Source: Demequina silvatica
Lineage (GTDB): Bacteria > Actinomycetota > Actinomycetes > Actinomycetales > Demequinaceae
Assembly (NCBI RefSeq): GCF_000971215.1
Contig: NZ_BBMA01000005.1
Span: forward strand, 246,842 to 310,841
Direction: 5' to 3'
Length of the DNA: 64,000 nt
In this document: piece by piece, positions 46,066-56,134 of the stretch
Layout of the letters: each line of letters opens with the position of its first letter
Position numbering within the stretch: position 1 is the first letter of the stretch
The notes under the pieces: generated by a model
What the model was told of the DNA's origin: nothing
What the model saw: the letters and a program-made list of their open reading frames with translations, nothing else
The model's database searches: none
Position numbers and translations under genes: made by a program

Positions 46066-46093
46066 TTGCATTCTCGGCCGCTTCTGTTACGTT
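46066..46093 (+). promoter_or_regulatory. Promoter of the sugar-binding protein operon
   Basis: TTGCAT (46066-46071) and TACGTT (46088-46093) are 16 bases apart, about 100 bases before the lipoprotein start. An overlapping alternative with TTGTTG at 46063 is possible. Confidence 0.45.
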
Positions 46094-46195
46094 GACCTTG
46101 TCAGTGTGGACATCGACCGCCTCGTTCGCGAGCCGCGGCACCGTGTGACCCTCATCGCTGGCAACGACGACAGTGATCATTCAGGGGAGGACATC

Positions 46196-47248
46196 ATGAC
46201 TGGAACACGAGGCAAGCACTCGCGGTGGGTGACGTACGGGGCGGCGGCGATCGCGGGAGCCCTGCTGGTCGCCGGCTGCACCTCGAACGAGGACCCGGAC
46301 ACGGACGCCTCCGCGAGCGCCAACGGCGGCGGCGGAGAGACCACCACCAGCGGCGAGACCGTGGTGATCGGCTTCTCGGGCCCGGCCGCGGACCACGGCT
46401 GGCTGGGCGCCATCAACTCCGCGGCGATCGCCAAGGCGGAGGAGTTCGACGACGTCGAGCTCCGCGTCGCCGAGGGCACGGACGACGCCAACCTGCAGAT
46501 CAGCCAGGTCGAGACGTTCATCAACGAAGGCGTCGACGCGATCGTCCTGCTGCCCACGGACGGCGCGGCGCTCACCGAGGCGGCCATCAAGGCGATGGAG
46601 GCGGGCATCCCGGTCATCAACGTCGACCGCGAGTTCTCCTCGACGGAGGCGGCGCGCAGCACCATCCTGGGTGACAACTACGGCATGGGCGTGAGCGCGG
46701 GCACCTACATCTGCGAGAAGCTCGACGGGCAGACCGACGCGGTGGTCGCCGAGGTCGCGGGCATCGACTCGCTGCCCCTGACCCAGGACCGCAGCCAGGG
46801 CTTCGCCGACGCGCTCGCCGAATGCGGCCTCGACGTCGACGCACGCGTCGCCGCGGACTTCACCATCGCGGGCGGCCAGGAGGTGACCGAGCAGCTGCTC
46901 TCGGCCAACCCCCAGATCGACGCGCTGTGGAACCACGACGACGACCAGGGCATCGGCGTGCTTGCCGCCATCGACGAGGCGGGCCGCGACGAGTTCTTCA
47001 TGGTCGGCGGCGCCGGCTCGCTCAACGCGATGAACTCCATCAAGGCGGGCGACACCGTGCTCGAGGCGACAGTCATCTACCCGTCGACGCAGGCGGCGGA
47101 CGGCATCGCGCTGGCCCGTCTCATCGCTCAGGGCGGCAGCATGGCGGACCTCGCGTCCGCAGGCGTTCCGCACCGCATCGTGCTCGACGCGCCGGTGGTC
47201 ACCGCGGAGAACGTGGACGACTACCTGCACCTGGGCTTCGAGTCCTGA
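46196..47248 (+). CDS. Sugar ABC transporter substrate-binding lipoprotein
   Basis: The 350-aa product has a lipoprotein signal (basic start, lipobox LLVAGC at about residues 22-27), a Ser/Gly/Thr linker, and a periplasmic-binding type 1 (ribose/LacI-like) fold with GFSGPAADHGWLGAIN, GVDAIVLLPTDGAAL, IPVINVDREF and NPQIDALWNHDDDQGIG. GGGGAGG lies 6 bases before the ATG. The frame is open further upstream, but MTGTRG is the sensible start. Confidence 0.92.
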   Translation: MTGTRGKHSRWVTYGAAAIAGALLVAGCTSNEDPDTDASASANGGGGETTTSGETVVIGFSGPAADHGWLGAINSAAIAKAEEFDDVELRVAEGTDDANLQISQVETFINEGVDAIVLLPTDGAALTEAAIKAMEAGIPVINVDREFSSTEAARSTILGDNYGMGVSAGTYICEKLDGQTDAVVAEVAGIDSLPLTQDRSQGFADALAECGLDVDARVAADFTIAGGQEVTEQLLSANPQIDALWNHDDDQGIGVLAAIDEAGRDEFFMVGGAGSLNAMNSIKAGDTVLEATVIYPSTQAADGIALARLIAQGGSMADLASAGVPHRIVLDAPVVTAENVDDYLHLGFES

Positions 47249-47256
47249 TCCGGGAC

Positions 47257-47287
47257 GGCGGCCGCCTCACTACGCGGGGCGGCCGCC
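47257..47287 (+). terminator. Intercistronic hairpin after the binding-protein gene
   Basis: GGCGGCCGCC occurs twice, each palindromic and together forming a 10-bp stem. Such hairpins often keep the binding-protein mRNA in excess over downstream enzymes; that role is inferred. Confidence 0.55.
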
Positions 47288-47326
47288 GCTTCGCCCCCGC
47301 GCACGAGACGAGAGAGTGAGAGCAAC

Positions 47327-48502
47327 ATGGACGCGCCAGTGCGCATCGCGATGATCGGCAACGGCTTCATGGGGGCCGCCCACTCCCAGGGCTGGCGCGT
47401 GGCGCCGCGGTTCTTCCCCATCCCGCCCGTCGAGATGGCGGTGATGGTCGGCCGGGACGCCGAGAAGAACGCACGGCTCGCGCGCAAGTGGGGCTGGGCC
47501 GAGGCAGGTGTGGACGCCGAGGCGGCGATGACCCGCGACGACATCGACATCGTCGACATCGTCACCCCCGGCGACACGCACTGCGAGCTCGCGATCGCGG
47601 CGCTCGAGGCGGGCAAGCACGTGCTGTGCGAGAAGCCGCTCGCGAACACGGTCGACGAGGCCCGGCGCATGGCCGAGGCCGCCGAGAGGGCGGCGCGGCA
47701 CGGCGTCCTCGCGATGGTCGGTTTCACCTACCGCCGCGTCCCCGCCGCCGAGCTCGCGCGCCAGATGATCGCGTCCGGCGCGGTGGGCACGGTGCGCCAG
47801 GTGCGCGCGCAGTACATGCAGGACTGGCTCGCTGACCCCGACTCCCCCATGACGTGGCGCCTCGACAAGGCCAAGGCGGGCTCGGGCGCGCTCGGGGACA
47901 TCGGCGCGCACGCCATCGACCTCGCGCAGCACCTCACCGGTCAGCGTGTCGATGCGGTGTCCGGAACGGTCCAGACGTTCGTGAGCGAGCGCCCGCTGAT
48001 GGCCGCGGGTCGCGGCCTGGGCGGGACCGCGGACGCGGACGCCCCGCGCGGGCAGGTGACCGTCGACGACTACGCGGCCTTCGTGGGCCGGTTCGACGGG
48101 GGCGCCCTGGGCTCGTTCGAGGCGAGCCGCTTCGCCACGGGCCGCAAGAACGCGCTGCGCGTCGAAGTCTACGGCGATCGCGGCGCCGTGGTGTTCGATC
48201 TCGAGGACATGAACGCGGTCCAGTGGTACGACGCCACGGCGCCGTCCGACCGCCAGGGCTTCACGCGCATCCTCGCGACCGAGCCCGAGCACCCCTACCT
48301 CTCCGCGTGGTGGCCCGCGGGGCATACGCTCGGCTACGAGCACGGATTCGTGCATCAGGCGAAGGACCTGGTGGAGGCGGTGGTCTCGGCGACGCAGCCG
48401 AGCCCGTCGTTCGCGGATGGATATCAGGTGCAGCGGGTCCTCGACGCCGTCGAGCGATCCGCCGCCGACGGCAGCGCGTGGGTGTCCACGCGCGAGGCAT
48501 AG
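47327..48502 (+). CDS. Gfo/Idh/MocA family oxidoreductase
   Basis: The 391-aa NAD(P)-dependent enzyme has the Rossmann segment [18 protein letters not shown], the catalytic-region [11 protein letters not shown], and [16 protein letters not shown]. It probably oxidises a cyclic polyol or sugar brought in by the adjoining ABC transporter, and the next gene encodes an isomerase/epimerase, a common catabolic pair for inositols and 3-keto-sugars. Confidence 0.9.
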   Translation: MDAPVRIAMIGNGFMGAAHSQGWRVAPRFFPIPPVEMAVMVGRDAEKNARLARKWGWAEAGVDAEAAMTRDDIDIVDIVTPGDTHCELAIAALEAGKHVLCEKPLANTVDEARRMAEAAERAARHGVLAMVGFTYRRVPAAELARQMIASGAVGTVRQVRAQYMQDWLADPDSPMTWRLDKAKAGSGALGDIGAHAIDLAQHLTGQRVDAVSGTVQTFVSERPLMAAGRGLGGTADADAPRGQVTVDDYAAFVGRFDGGALGSFEASRFATGRKNALRVEVYGDRGAVVFDLEDMNAVQWYDATAPSDRQGFTRILATEPEHPYLSAWWPAGHTLGYEHGFVHQAKDLVEAVVSATQPSPSFADGYQVQRVLDAVERSAADGSAWVSTREA

Positions 48503-48513
48503 GAGAGGTACCG

Positions 48514-49521
48514 ATGGCGCGACCGATCACCCTGTTCACCGGCCAGTGGGCGGACCTGCCGCTCGAGGAGGTGGCGCGCCTCGCGGCGGGCTGGGGCTAC
48601 GACGGCCTCGAGCTCGCGTGCTGGGGCGACCATCTGGACCCGTGGCGCTGGGACGACGACGAGTACGTCCAGGGCAGGCTCGACCTCCTCGAGCGCCACG
48701 GACTCAAGGTCTACGCGATCTCCAACCACCTCAAGGGTCAGGCCGTCTGCGACGACCCGATCGACCACCGCCACCGCGACATCGTGGGCCCGCGCGTGTG
48801 GGGCGACGGCGACCCCGAGGGCGTGCGCCGGCGCGCCGCGGAGGAGATGCAGCACACCGCCCGCCTCGCCCGCCGCCTCGGCGTCGACACCGTGGTGGGC
48901 TTCACAGGCTCCGCGATCTGGAAATACGTCGCCATGTTCCCGCCGGTCTCCCAGGACGTCATCGACGCCGGGTACCAGGACTTCGCGGACCGCTGGAACC
49001 CGATCCTCGACGTGTTCGACGAGGAGGGCGTGCGGTTCGCCCACGAGGTCCACCCCAGCGAGATCGCCTACGACTACTGGACCACGGTGCGGACGCTCGA
49101 GGCGATCGGGCACCGGCCCGCCTTCGGGCTCAATTGGGACCCGAGCCACATGGTGTGGCAGGACCTCGACCCGGTGGGCTTCCTCATCGACTTCGCCGAC
49201 CGGATCTACCACGTCGACTGCAAGGACACCCGCAAGCGCATGGTCAACGGGCGCAACGGCCGTCTCGGCTCGCACCTCGCATGGGCCGATGCGCGGCGCG
49301 GCTGGGACTTCATCTCCACCGGCCACGGGGACGTGCCCTGGGAGGACGCGTTCCGCGCCCTCAACCAGATCGGCTACGCCGGCCCCATCTCGATCGAGTG
49401 GGAGGACGCGGGCATGGACCGCCTCCTGGGCGCGCCCGAGGCGCTCGAGTTCGTGCGACGCCTCGCTTTCGACGCGCCCGACGCCGCCTTCGACGCGGCC
49501 TTCAGCACGTCCACCGACTGA
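48514..49521 (+). CDS. Sugar phosphate isomerase/epimerase-type TIM-barrel enzyme
   Basis: The 335-aa cytoplasmic protein has the xylose-isomerase-like barrel with metal-site segments [39 protein letters not shown] and SIEWED. It likely isomerises the product of the preceding oxidoreductase. AGGAGAGG lies 7 bases before the ATG, 11 bases after the previous stop. Confidence 0.9.
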   Translation: MARPITLFTGQWADLPLEEVARLAAGWGYDGLELACWGDHLDPWRWDDDEYVQGRLDLLERHGLKVYAISNHLKGQAVCDDPIDHRHRDIVGPRVWGDGDPEGVRRRAAEEMQHTARLARRLGVDTVVGFTGSAIWKYVAMFPPVSQDVIDAGYQDFADRWNPILDVFDEEGVRFAHEVHPSEIAYDYWTTVRTLEAIGHRPAFGLNWDPSHMVWQDLDPVGFLIDFADRIYHVDCKDTRKRMVNGRNGRLGSHLAWADARRGWDFISTGHGDVPWEDAFRALNQIGYAGPISIEWEDAGMDRLLGAPEALEFVRRLAFDAPDAAFDAAFSTSTD

Positions 49522-49545
49522 GGGGCACGCTGGGGGCGGGACGCT

Positions 49546-50736
49546 TCAGCGCTCCTCCCCCAGCATCGCCTCGATACGGGCCGGCGACAGCGCGTGGTGG
49601 ATCGCGAGCATGCTCGCCCCCTCGATCGCTGCGTTCGCTCCCGAGCGCGACTGTGTGATCTGCAGGTTGGAGGTCGCGAGCGGCATCGAGCGCGCGTAGA
49701 CCACCTCGCGGGCGCCCGCGAGCAGGTGGTCGCCCGCGTGGGCGAGCGAGCCGCCCAGCACGATCACCTCGGGGTTGATGAGGCTCACGCACGTGGTGAG
49801 CACCTCGCCGATCAGCCGGCCGGCCTCCCGGACGGCCTGGATCGCGGGGATGTTGCCCGCCCGTACCAGCTCAGCGACGTCCTGGCTGGTCTCGACCTCG
49901 ACGCCGGCGTCGCGCAGGCCCGCGGCCACGGCGGGCCCCGCGGCGATCGCCTCGAGGCATCCGCGGTTGCCGCACCGGCACAGCGCATCCTTGCCGCTGT
50001 GCACGAACACGTGCCCGATGTCACCCGCGATGCCCTGGGCGCCGCGCTGCAGGCGACCTCCCGAGATCACGCCCGCGCCGATTCCCGTGGCGACCTTGAC
50101 GAACACCAGGTGGTCGACGTCGGGCCACGCGATCTCCCGCTCCCCCAGCGCCATGATGTTGACGTCGTTGTCGACCAGCACCGGCACGCCGAGCTCCGCG
50201 CTCAGGTGCCCGGGGACGTCGTAGCGGTCCCATCCGGGCATGATCGGCGGGTCGATCGGCTTGCCCGTGCTGTGCTCGACCGGACCGGGCAGGCCCACGC
50301 CCACCGCGAGGAGGTCGTCGCTCGAGCCGCGCTCGGCGACCAGCGCGCGACCCTCCTCGGCCACCCAGCCCAGCACCGCGGCGGGCCCCTCGGCGACGGC
50401 GAGCGACACGGAGCGCTGCTCGAGGATGCGGCCGCTGAGGTCGGCGAGCGCGATGCGCGCGTGCGAGGCGCCCACGTCCACACCCAGCACCACCCGGCCC
50501 GAGGAGTTGAGCGCGAACTGCGAGGACGGGCGCCCACCCGTGGAGACCGCGGTGCCCACCGGCTTGACCAGCCCGAGCCGCACCAGGGAGTCGACCCGGG
50601 CGGCGACGGTCGACCGCGCCAGCCCGGTCAACCCCGCCAGCTCGGAACGGGTCCGGGGCGACCCGTCCCTCAGGATCTGGAACAGGTCCTTGCCCGCCTG
50701 CTCGCTCACCGCATCGTCGCGTGTTACGTCGGCCAT
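49546..50736 (-). CDS. ROK-family transcriptional repressor
   Basis: The 396-aa protein has a winged helix-turn-helix (about 15-75, RTRSELAGLTGLARSTVAARVDSL) and a sugar-kinase-like ROK domain with VLGVDVGASHARIALADL, GVGLPGPV, the zinc motif GHVFVHSGKDALCRCGNRGCLEA (seen as CxCGxxGCLE) and VFVKVATGIGAG. It is convergent with the sugar genes. TAAGAT (50743-50748) ends 6 bases before the ATG, so its mRNA is leaderless. Its own promoter and the ABC promoter share CGAAA-N11-TTTCG. A one-mismatch dispersed motif (50710) reads TRDDAV at residues 5-10. Confidence 0.92.
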   Translation of the reverse strand: MADVTRDDAVSEQAGKDLFQILRDGSPRTRSELAGLTGLARSTVAARVDSLVRLGLVKPVGTAVSTGGRPSSQFALNSSGRVVLGVDVGASHARIALADLSGRILEQRSVSLAVAEGPAAVLGWVAEEGRALVAERGSSDDLLAVGVGLPGPVEHSTGKPIDPPIMPGWDRYDVPGHLSAELGVPVLVDNDVNIMALGEREIAWPDVDHLVFVKVATGIGAGVISGGRLQRGAQGIAGDIGHVFVHSGKDALCRCGNRGCLEAIAAGPAVAAGLRDAGVEVETSQDVAELVRAGNIPAIQAVREAGRLIGEVLTTCVSLINPEVIVLGGSLAHAGDHLLAGAREVVYARSMPLATSNLQITQSRSGANAAIEGASMLAIHHALSPARIEAMLGEER

Positions 50737-50760
50737 GCCGCGATCTTATCGCGCCCACAA

Positions 50761-50783
50761 TCGAAAGTCCCGCAGGCTTTCGA
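50761..50783. promoter_or_regulatory. ROK-type operator TCGAAAG-N9-CTTTCGA
   Basis: Perfect 7-base arms about 13 bases upstream of the TAAGAT -10 of the ROK gene, covering its -35 region. Same half sites and spacing as the site at 45944-45968, indicating autoregulation. Confidence 0.65.
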
Positions 50784-50807
50784 CTTTCCTCGCTCCCCAC
50801 ACTGGCA

Positions 50808-50898
50808 ACGGATCTCGAGCCGACTCGCGGGGCATCGACGGGCGTGTGAACGTGTCCAGGCCAGCGCGCCGCCGCGGATTCCGTTGTGAGTGTCGAGA
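50808..50898 (+). repeat. Copy B of the two-copy ~90-bp repeat
   Basis: Aligns with 41557-41645 over its full length (ACGGATCTC..CGACTCGCGGGGC..GGCGTGTGAACGTGTCC..TGTGAGTGTCGAGA). It fills the gap between the ROK gene and the end of ddl. Confidence 0.75.
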
Positions 50899-50900
50899 CC

Positions 50901-51988
<1,088 letters not shown>

Positions 51989-51989
<1 letters not shown>

Positions 51990-52990
51990 CAGTCGACCTC
52001 CGCCTTCCTGGGACGCGACAGCAGCGCGCCGATCACGGACTCGACCGGCGCCTCGCCCGCGAGCATGGTCACCACGCCGTCGCAGATGGGCACGTCGACC
52101 ACGGCCGCGGTCGCGAGTTCCTGGACGGCGCGCGCCGTCTTCACGCCCTCGGCGGTGCCGCGGGTGAGCGAGATCGCCTCCTCCAGCGAGCGGCCGCGGC
52201 CCAGGTGCGCGCCGAGCGTGTGGTTGCGCGACAGCGGCGACGCGCACGTCGCGATGAGGTCGCCCATGCCGGCGAGGCCGGAGAACGTCTCGGGACGCGA
52301 GCCGAGCGCCAGGCCCAGCCGCGTGATCTCCGCGAGGCCGCGCGTGATGACGGTCGCGGTGGTGTTGTTGCCGAATCCGAGGCCGTCGGTGATGCCCACC
52401 CCGACGGCGATGACGTTCTTGTACGCCCCGCAGAGCTCGACGCCCACCAGGTCGTCGTTCGTGTAGGGACGGAAGTAGGACGATGCGGTGGCCGCGGCGA
52501 CCATCTCGGCCGCCTCCGCGTCGGCGGACGCGACCACGGTGGCGGTGGGCTGGCGCTGGGCGATCTCCTTGGCGAGGTTCGGCCCCGACACCGCGGCGAC
52601 CCGCTCGGGCCCCAGGCCCCACGCCTCCGCGAGAACCTGCGACATGCGCGCGTGGCTGCCGAGCTCGATGCCCTTCATGAGCGACACGGCTACCGCGCCC
52701 GACGGGACCAGCGATGCGAACGGCGCGATGATCTCGCGCGCGCGCTGCGCCGGCACGGCGACCGCGACCACGTCGGCCCCGGCGAGCGCCTCCTCGATGT
52801 CGGTGGTCGCGTGGATACCTGCGGGCAGCTCGACCCCCGGGATGGCGGCCTCGTGCCTACGGTCGTCGCGGATCGACCGGACCACCGCATCGTCCCTGCC
52901 CCAGAGGGTGACGTCGGTGCCGGCGTCCTTCATCACCGCGGCGAACGTGGTGCCCCACGCCCCCGCGCCGAGGATCGCGGCTCGCGTCAT
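51989..52990 (-). CDS. gpsA: Glycerol-3-phosphate dehydrogenase [NAD(P)+]
   Basis: Supplies sn-glycerol-3-phosphate for phospholipids. The 333-aa protein begins AAILGAGAWGTTFAAV (Rossmann motif) and contains AVSGPNLAKEIA and LCGAYKNVIAVGVGI with the catalytic lysine. It overlaps plsC by 4 bases. Two dispersed motifs occur: 52886 (GRDDAVV, after the first strands) and 52478 (TASSYF). Confidence 0.96.
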
Positions 52991-53712
52991 CGGGTGGGCC
53001 TCCCGCCGTCGCCCTGCTTGCGGATGTCGTACGGCTTCTCCGGCGGGGTCTCCCCGCGGATCTCGGCGACCATGGTGGTCAGCGTAGCCATGATGCGGTC
53101 CGTCGCCTCGCGCAGCGTCGCGGTGTCGAGGTCGCCGCCGCGGAGGTCGTCAAGGTTCACCTCGGGTCCCGCGACCACCGTGATGGTCTTGCGCGGGATC
53201 GGGTGGACCATCTTGCCATAGCGCGGGAGCAGCGTATGGGCCCCCCACTGCGCGACCGGGATGACCGGCACGCCCGTGGACAGCGCCATGCGGGCCACGC
53301 CCGTGCGGCCGATCATGGGCCACAGGTCGGGGTCACGCGTGAGGGTGCCCTCGGGGAACATCGCGATCATGTCGCCGCGCTCGAGCACCTCGACGGCCGC
53401 GTCGACCGCCTCGGCCGCGCGGGACGTGCCGCGGTGGACGGGGATCTGGTCGAAGCCGCGCAGCAGCCAGCCGATGAACGGCGCACGGAACAGGCTCTCC
53501 TTCGCGAGGATCCGCGGCGGGTGCCCGTTGTTGTACAGGAAGTGCGCGAGCGTGATCGGGTCGGCGTAGGACACGTGGTTGGACACGGCGATGAAGCCGC
53601 GGTCGGTCGGCAGGTGCTCGGCGCCGTGCCAGTCCTTCCTGGTCACGGACGTCATGAGCGCCTGCAGCGGCCTCGCCGCGTTGCGGTAGAAGCGGGATGC
53701 GGGGGTGGGCAC
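52987..53712 (-). CDS. plsC: 1-acyl-sn-glycerol-3-phosphate acyltransferase family protein
   Basis: Membrane-associated acyltransferase that uses the substrate pool made by GpsA. The 241-aa protein has the NHVSYAD (HX4D) motif, FPEGT, and VPVIPVAQWG, with a C-terminal polar tail. The GTG start lies 2 bases after the murA stop; the much longer open frame upstream is ignored because it runs antisense-like through murA. Confidence 0.9.
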   Translation of the reverse strand: MPTPASRFYRNAARPLQALMTSVTRKDWHGAEHLPTDRGFIAVSNHVSYADPITLAHFLYNNGHPPRILAKESLFRAPFIGWLLRGFDQIPVHRGTSRAAEAVDAAVEVLERGDMIAMFPEGTLTRDPDLWPMIGRTGVARMALSTGVPVIPVAQWGAHTLLPRYGKMVHPIPRKTITVVAGPEVNLDDLRGGDLDTATLREATDRIMATLTTMVAEIRGETPPEKPYDIRKQGDGGRPTR

Positions 53713-53714
53713 GC

Positions 53715-55025
53715 CTACTCGACCTCGGCCCCGAGCGACGCGAGCTTCCCACGGAAGTTCTCGTAGCCCCGGTCGATGATGCCGATGCCCCGCACGGTGG
53801 ACGTGCCCTCGGCCGCGAGCGCCGCGATGAGGTGGGAGAAGCCGCCGCGCAGGTCGGGCACCTCGATGTCCGCCGCCACGAGCGGCGTCGGCCCGGAGAT
53901 GACCGCCGAGTGCTGGAAGTTCATCGCCCCGAAGCGGCACGCGACGTCGCCCAGGCACTCGCGGAACAGCTGGACGTGGGCGCCCATCTGGCCCAGCGCG
54001 TCGGTGAACCCGAAGCGGTTCTCGTAGACGGTCTCGTGGACGATGCTGAGGCCGTTGGCCTGCGTGAGCGCCACCACCAGCGGCTGCTGCCAGTCGGTCA
54101 TGAAGCCGGGGTGCACGTCGGTCTGCAGGGCGATCGGCTTGAGGTCGCCGCCCGGGTGGTAGAACCGGATGCCGTCGCGGACCACCTCGAACTCGCCGCC
54201 GACCTTGCGGAACACGTTGAGGAACATGCCCATGGTGCGCTGCTGCGCGCCGTGCACGAAGATGTCGCCCTTCGTCGCGAGCGCGGCGGAGGCCCACGAG
54301 CCCACCTCGATGCGGTCGGTGAGCGCGACGTGGTCGTAGCCGTGGAGGCGGTCCACGCCCTCGATGGTGATGGAGCGGTCCGTCGACACGGAGATGATGG
54401 CGCCCATCTTCTGCAGCGTGTCGATGAGGTCCTTGATCTCCGGCTCGACCGCGGCGCCCTCGAGGTGCGTGATGCCCTCGGCCATGACGGCGGTGAGCAG
54501 CAGCTGCTCGGTCGCGCCCACGGACGGGTACGCGAGCTTGTGCTTGATGCCCTTGAGGCCGCGGGGCGCGGTGAGGTAGAGGCCGTCCTCCATCTGCTGT
54601 ACCTCGGCCCCGAACTTCTGCAGGATCTCGAGGTGGAAGTCGATGGGCCGGTCGCCGATCCGGCAACCACCGAGGTCCGGGATCACGGCCTCGCCCAGGC
54701 GGTGGAGCAGCGGGCCGCACAGCAGGATCGGGATGCGGCTCGAGCCGGCGTGGGCCGCGATCTGGGCGGCGTCCGCACGCTGGAGCGCGGAGGTGTCCAT
54801 GGCGAGCACGCCGGACTCGACGTCGTAGTCCACGCCCACGCCATGGAGGCGGAGCAGGGAGGACACGACGGCGACGTCGCGGATCTCGGGAACGTTGCGC
54901 AGGGTCGACGGGGTGGAGCCCAGCAGCGCCGCGACCATCGCCTTGGAGACGAAGTTCTTCGCGCCGCGGACGGTGATCTCGCCCGTGAGGGGGCGGCCGC
55001 CGGTCACCCGGATGGAGTCGGTCAT
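53715..55025 (-). CDS. murA: UDP-N-acetylglucosamine 1-carboxyvinyltransferase
   Basis: First committed step of peptidoglycan synthesis. The 436-aa protein has GGRPLTGEITVRGAKNF at the N-terminus, the active-site loop cysteine in GGCRIGDRPIDFH (so fosfomycin-type Cys is present), and ends DRGYENFRGKLASLGAEVE. MTDSIRV at 55025 is preferred over earlier ATGs because GGGGGAAG is correctly spaced. Confidence 0.95.
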   Translation of the reverse strand: MTDSIRVTGGRPLTGEITVRGAKNFVSKAMVAALLGSTPSTLRNVPEIRDVAVVSSLLRLHGVGVDYDVESGVLAMDTSALQRADAAQIAAHAGSSRIPILLCGPLLHRLGEAVIPDLGGCRIGDRPIDFHLEILQKFGAEVQQMEDGLYLTAPRGLKGIKHKLAYPSVGATEQLLLTAVMAEGITHLEGAAVEPEIKDLIDTLQKMGAIISVSTDRSITIEGVDRLHGYDHVALTDRIEVGSWASAALATKGDIFVHGAQQRTMGMFLNVFRKVGGEFEVVRDGIRFYHPGGDLKPIALQTDVHPGFMTDWQQPLVVALTQANGLSIVHETVYENRFGFTDALGQMGAHVQLFRECLGDVACRFGAMNFQHSAVISGPTPLVAADIEVPDLRGGFSHLIAALAAEGTSTVRGIGIIDRGYENFRGKLASLGAEVE

Positions 55026-55089
55026 GGCGTCCATCTTCCCCCATCGGCGCCGCCGCGCCCGCATCCGGCCGTGTCGCTACGCTGACGGC

Positions 55090-55962
55090 GTGACCGCCGC
55101 CGCACTCTTCGCCGGGCTCGCCACGCTCGACATCGTCCAGCTGGTCGAGCGCCTGCCGGCGCCCGATCAGAAGGTGGCGGCGCTGGACTTCTCGGTGTGC
55201 GCGGGCGGGCCGGCGGCGAACGCCGCCGTCGCATTCGGACGATGCGGCGGTCGCCCCACGCTTGTGACCGCCCTTCCCTCGCACGAGCTCACGGCGCTGC
55301 TGACCGCCGACCTCGCGCGCTGCGGCGTCGCCGTGGTCGAGGCGGCGTCCTACGACGGGCCGCCGGTGACCGCGTCGATCATGGTGACGCGCGCGACGGG
55401 CGACCGCGCGGTGGTCTCGCCCTCGGGGGTCGCGACGTCGGGCGGCCTGGTGCCGACGATCGAGCCGTCGCTCGCCGGCGCGGGTGCCGTGCTGATCGAC
55501 GGCTACTTCCCCGAGATCTCGCTGCCGCTCGCAGCGCGCGCCCGCGCGGCAGGGGTCCCCGTGATCCTCGACGCCGGTTCGCACAAGCCCCACACCGACG
55601 CGGTGGTCACGGCCTGCGACATCGCCGTCGTGTCCGACGACTTCGCACCGCCCGGCACCTCCGGTGACCCCGACGCGGTGCTCGCGTACCTCTTCGCGCT
55701 CGGCGCGACCGCCGCCGTCATCACGCGCGGCGCCGGCTCGGTGCTCTGGGCGACCCCCGCATCGTCCGGCGAGGTCCCCGTCCCGCCGGTCGCCCCCGTG
55801 GTCGACACGCTGGGCGCCGGCGACTTCTTCCACGGCGCGCTCGCCTACCGGGTGGCCTCCCTGGGCCGGGACGATGCGCGGCTCGCCCAGGATGTCGCGT
55901 TCGCGGCCGCGGTGGTCGCCGAGTCGCTCGGGTCCTTCGGGACGCGCGCCTGGCTCGCCTGA
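55090..55962 (+). CDS. PfkB-family carbohydrate kinase
   Basis: The 290-aa kinase has the N-terminal substrate region CAGGPAANAAVAFGR and the PfkB signature VDTLGAGDFFHGAL with the catalytic Asp. The sugar or nucleoside substrate is unknown. TACGCT ends 6 bases before the GTG start, implying a leaderless mRNA. Three dispersed motifs lie in it: 55237 (read G-R-C-G), 55758 (ASS) and 55869 (GRDDAR), the densest cluster in the window. Confidence 0.88.
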   Translation: MTAAALFAGLATLDIVQLVERLPAPDQKVAALDFSVCAGGPAANAAVAFGRCGGRPTLVTALPSHELTALLTADLARCGVAVVEAASYDGPPVTASIMVTRATGDRAVVSPSGVATSGGLVPTIEPSLAGAGAVLIDGYFPEISLPLAARARAAGVPVILDAGSHKPHTDAVVTACDIAVVSDDFAPPGTSGDPDAVLAYLFALGATAAVITRGAGSVLWATPASSGEVPVPPVAPVVDTLGAGDFFHGALAYRVASLGRDDARLAQDVAFAAAVVAESLGSFGTRAWLA

Positions 55963-55980
55963 GCGGGTCGCCCGCCCTGC

Positions 55981-56091
55981 GGGACGCTCACCGTGCTTTT
56001 TCAGCTCGCGATGCATCGGGCGGGACATGCGCCCCGGGGACGGCTGTCCCGCCCGGCGCGGCGAGGCGCAGAAAAGCACGGTGAGTGTCCC
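55981..56091. repeat. Nested inverted repeats between convergent genes
   Basis: An outer 21-base arm (GGGACGCTCACCGTGCTTTTT, 55981-56001) is repeated inverted at 56071-56091 with one or two mismatches; an inner perfect 10-base pair (GGGCGGGACA, 56018-56027; TGTCCCGCCC, 56045-56054) and a central CCCCGGGG sit inside. Each outer arm holds a T- or A-run, so it can end transcription in both directions; the size is also compatible with a MITE-like remnant. Confidence 0.7.
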
Positions 56092-56123
56092 GGCGGAGGC
56101 GGGCGGAGGCGGGCGGAAGCGCG
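56092..56123 (+). repeat. Short GGCGGAGGCG tandem repeat
   Basis: Three near-identical 10-base units directly follow the nested inverted repeat and lie before the stop codon of the P-loop kinase gene. Confidence 0.6.
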
Positions 56124-56134
56124 GCGCCGACTGG

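Noticed and set aside
50762..50790. Extra GAAAG/CTTTC half sites beside the ROK operator
   Set aside because: A third half site (CTTTCC) is present but without symmetric spacing, so it is not claimed as a second operator.
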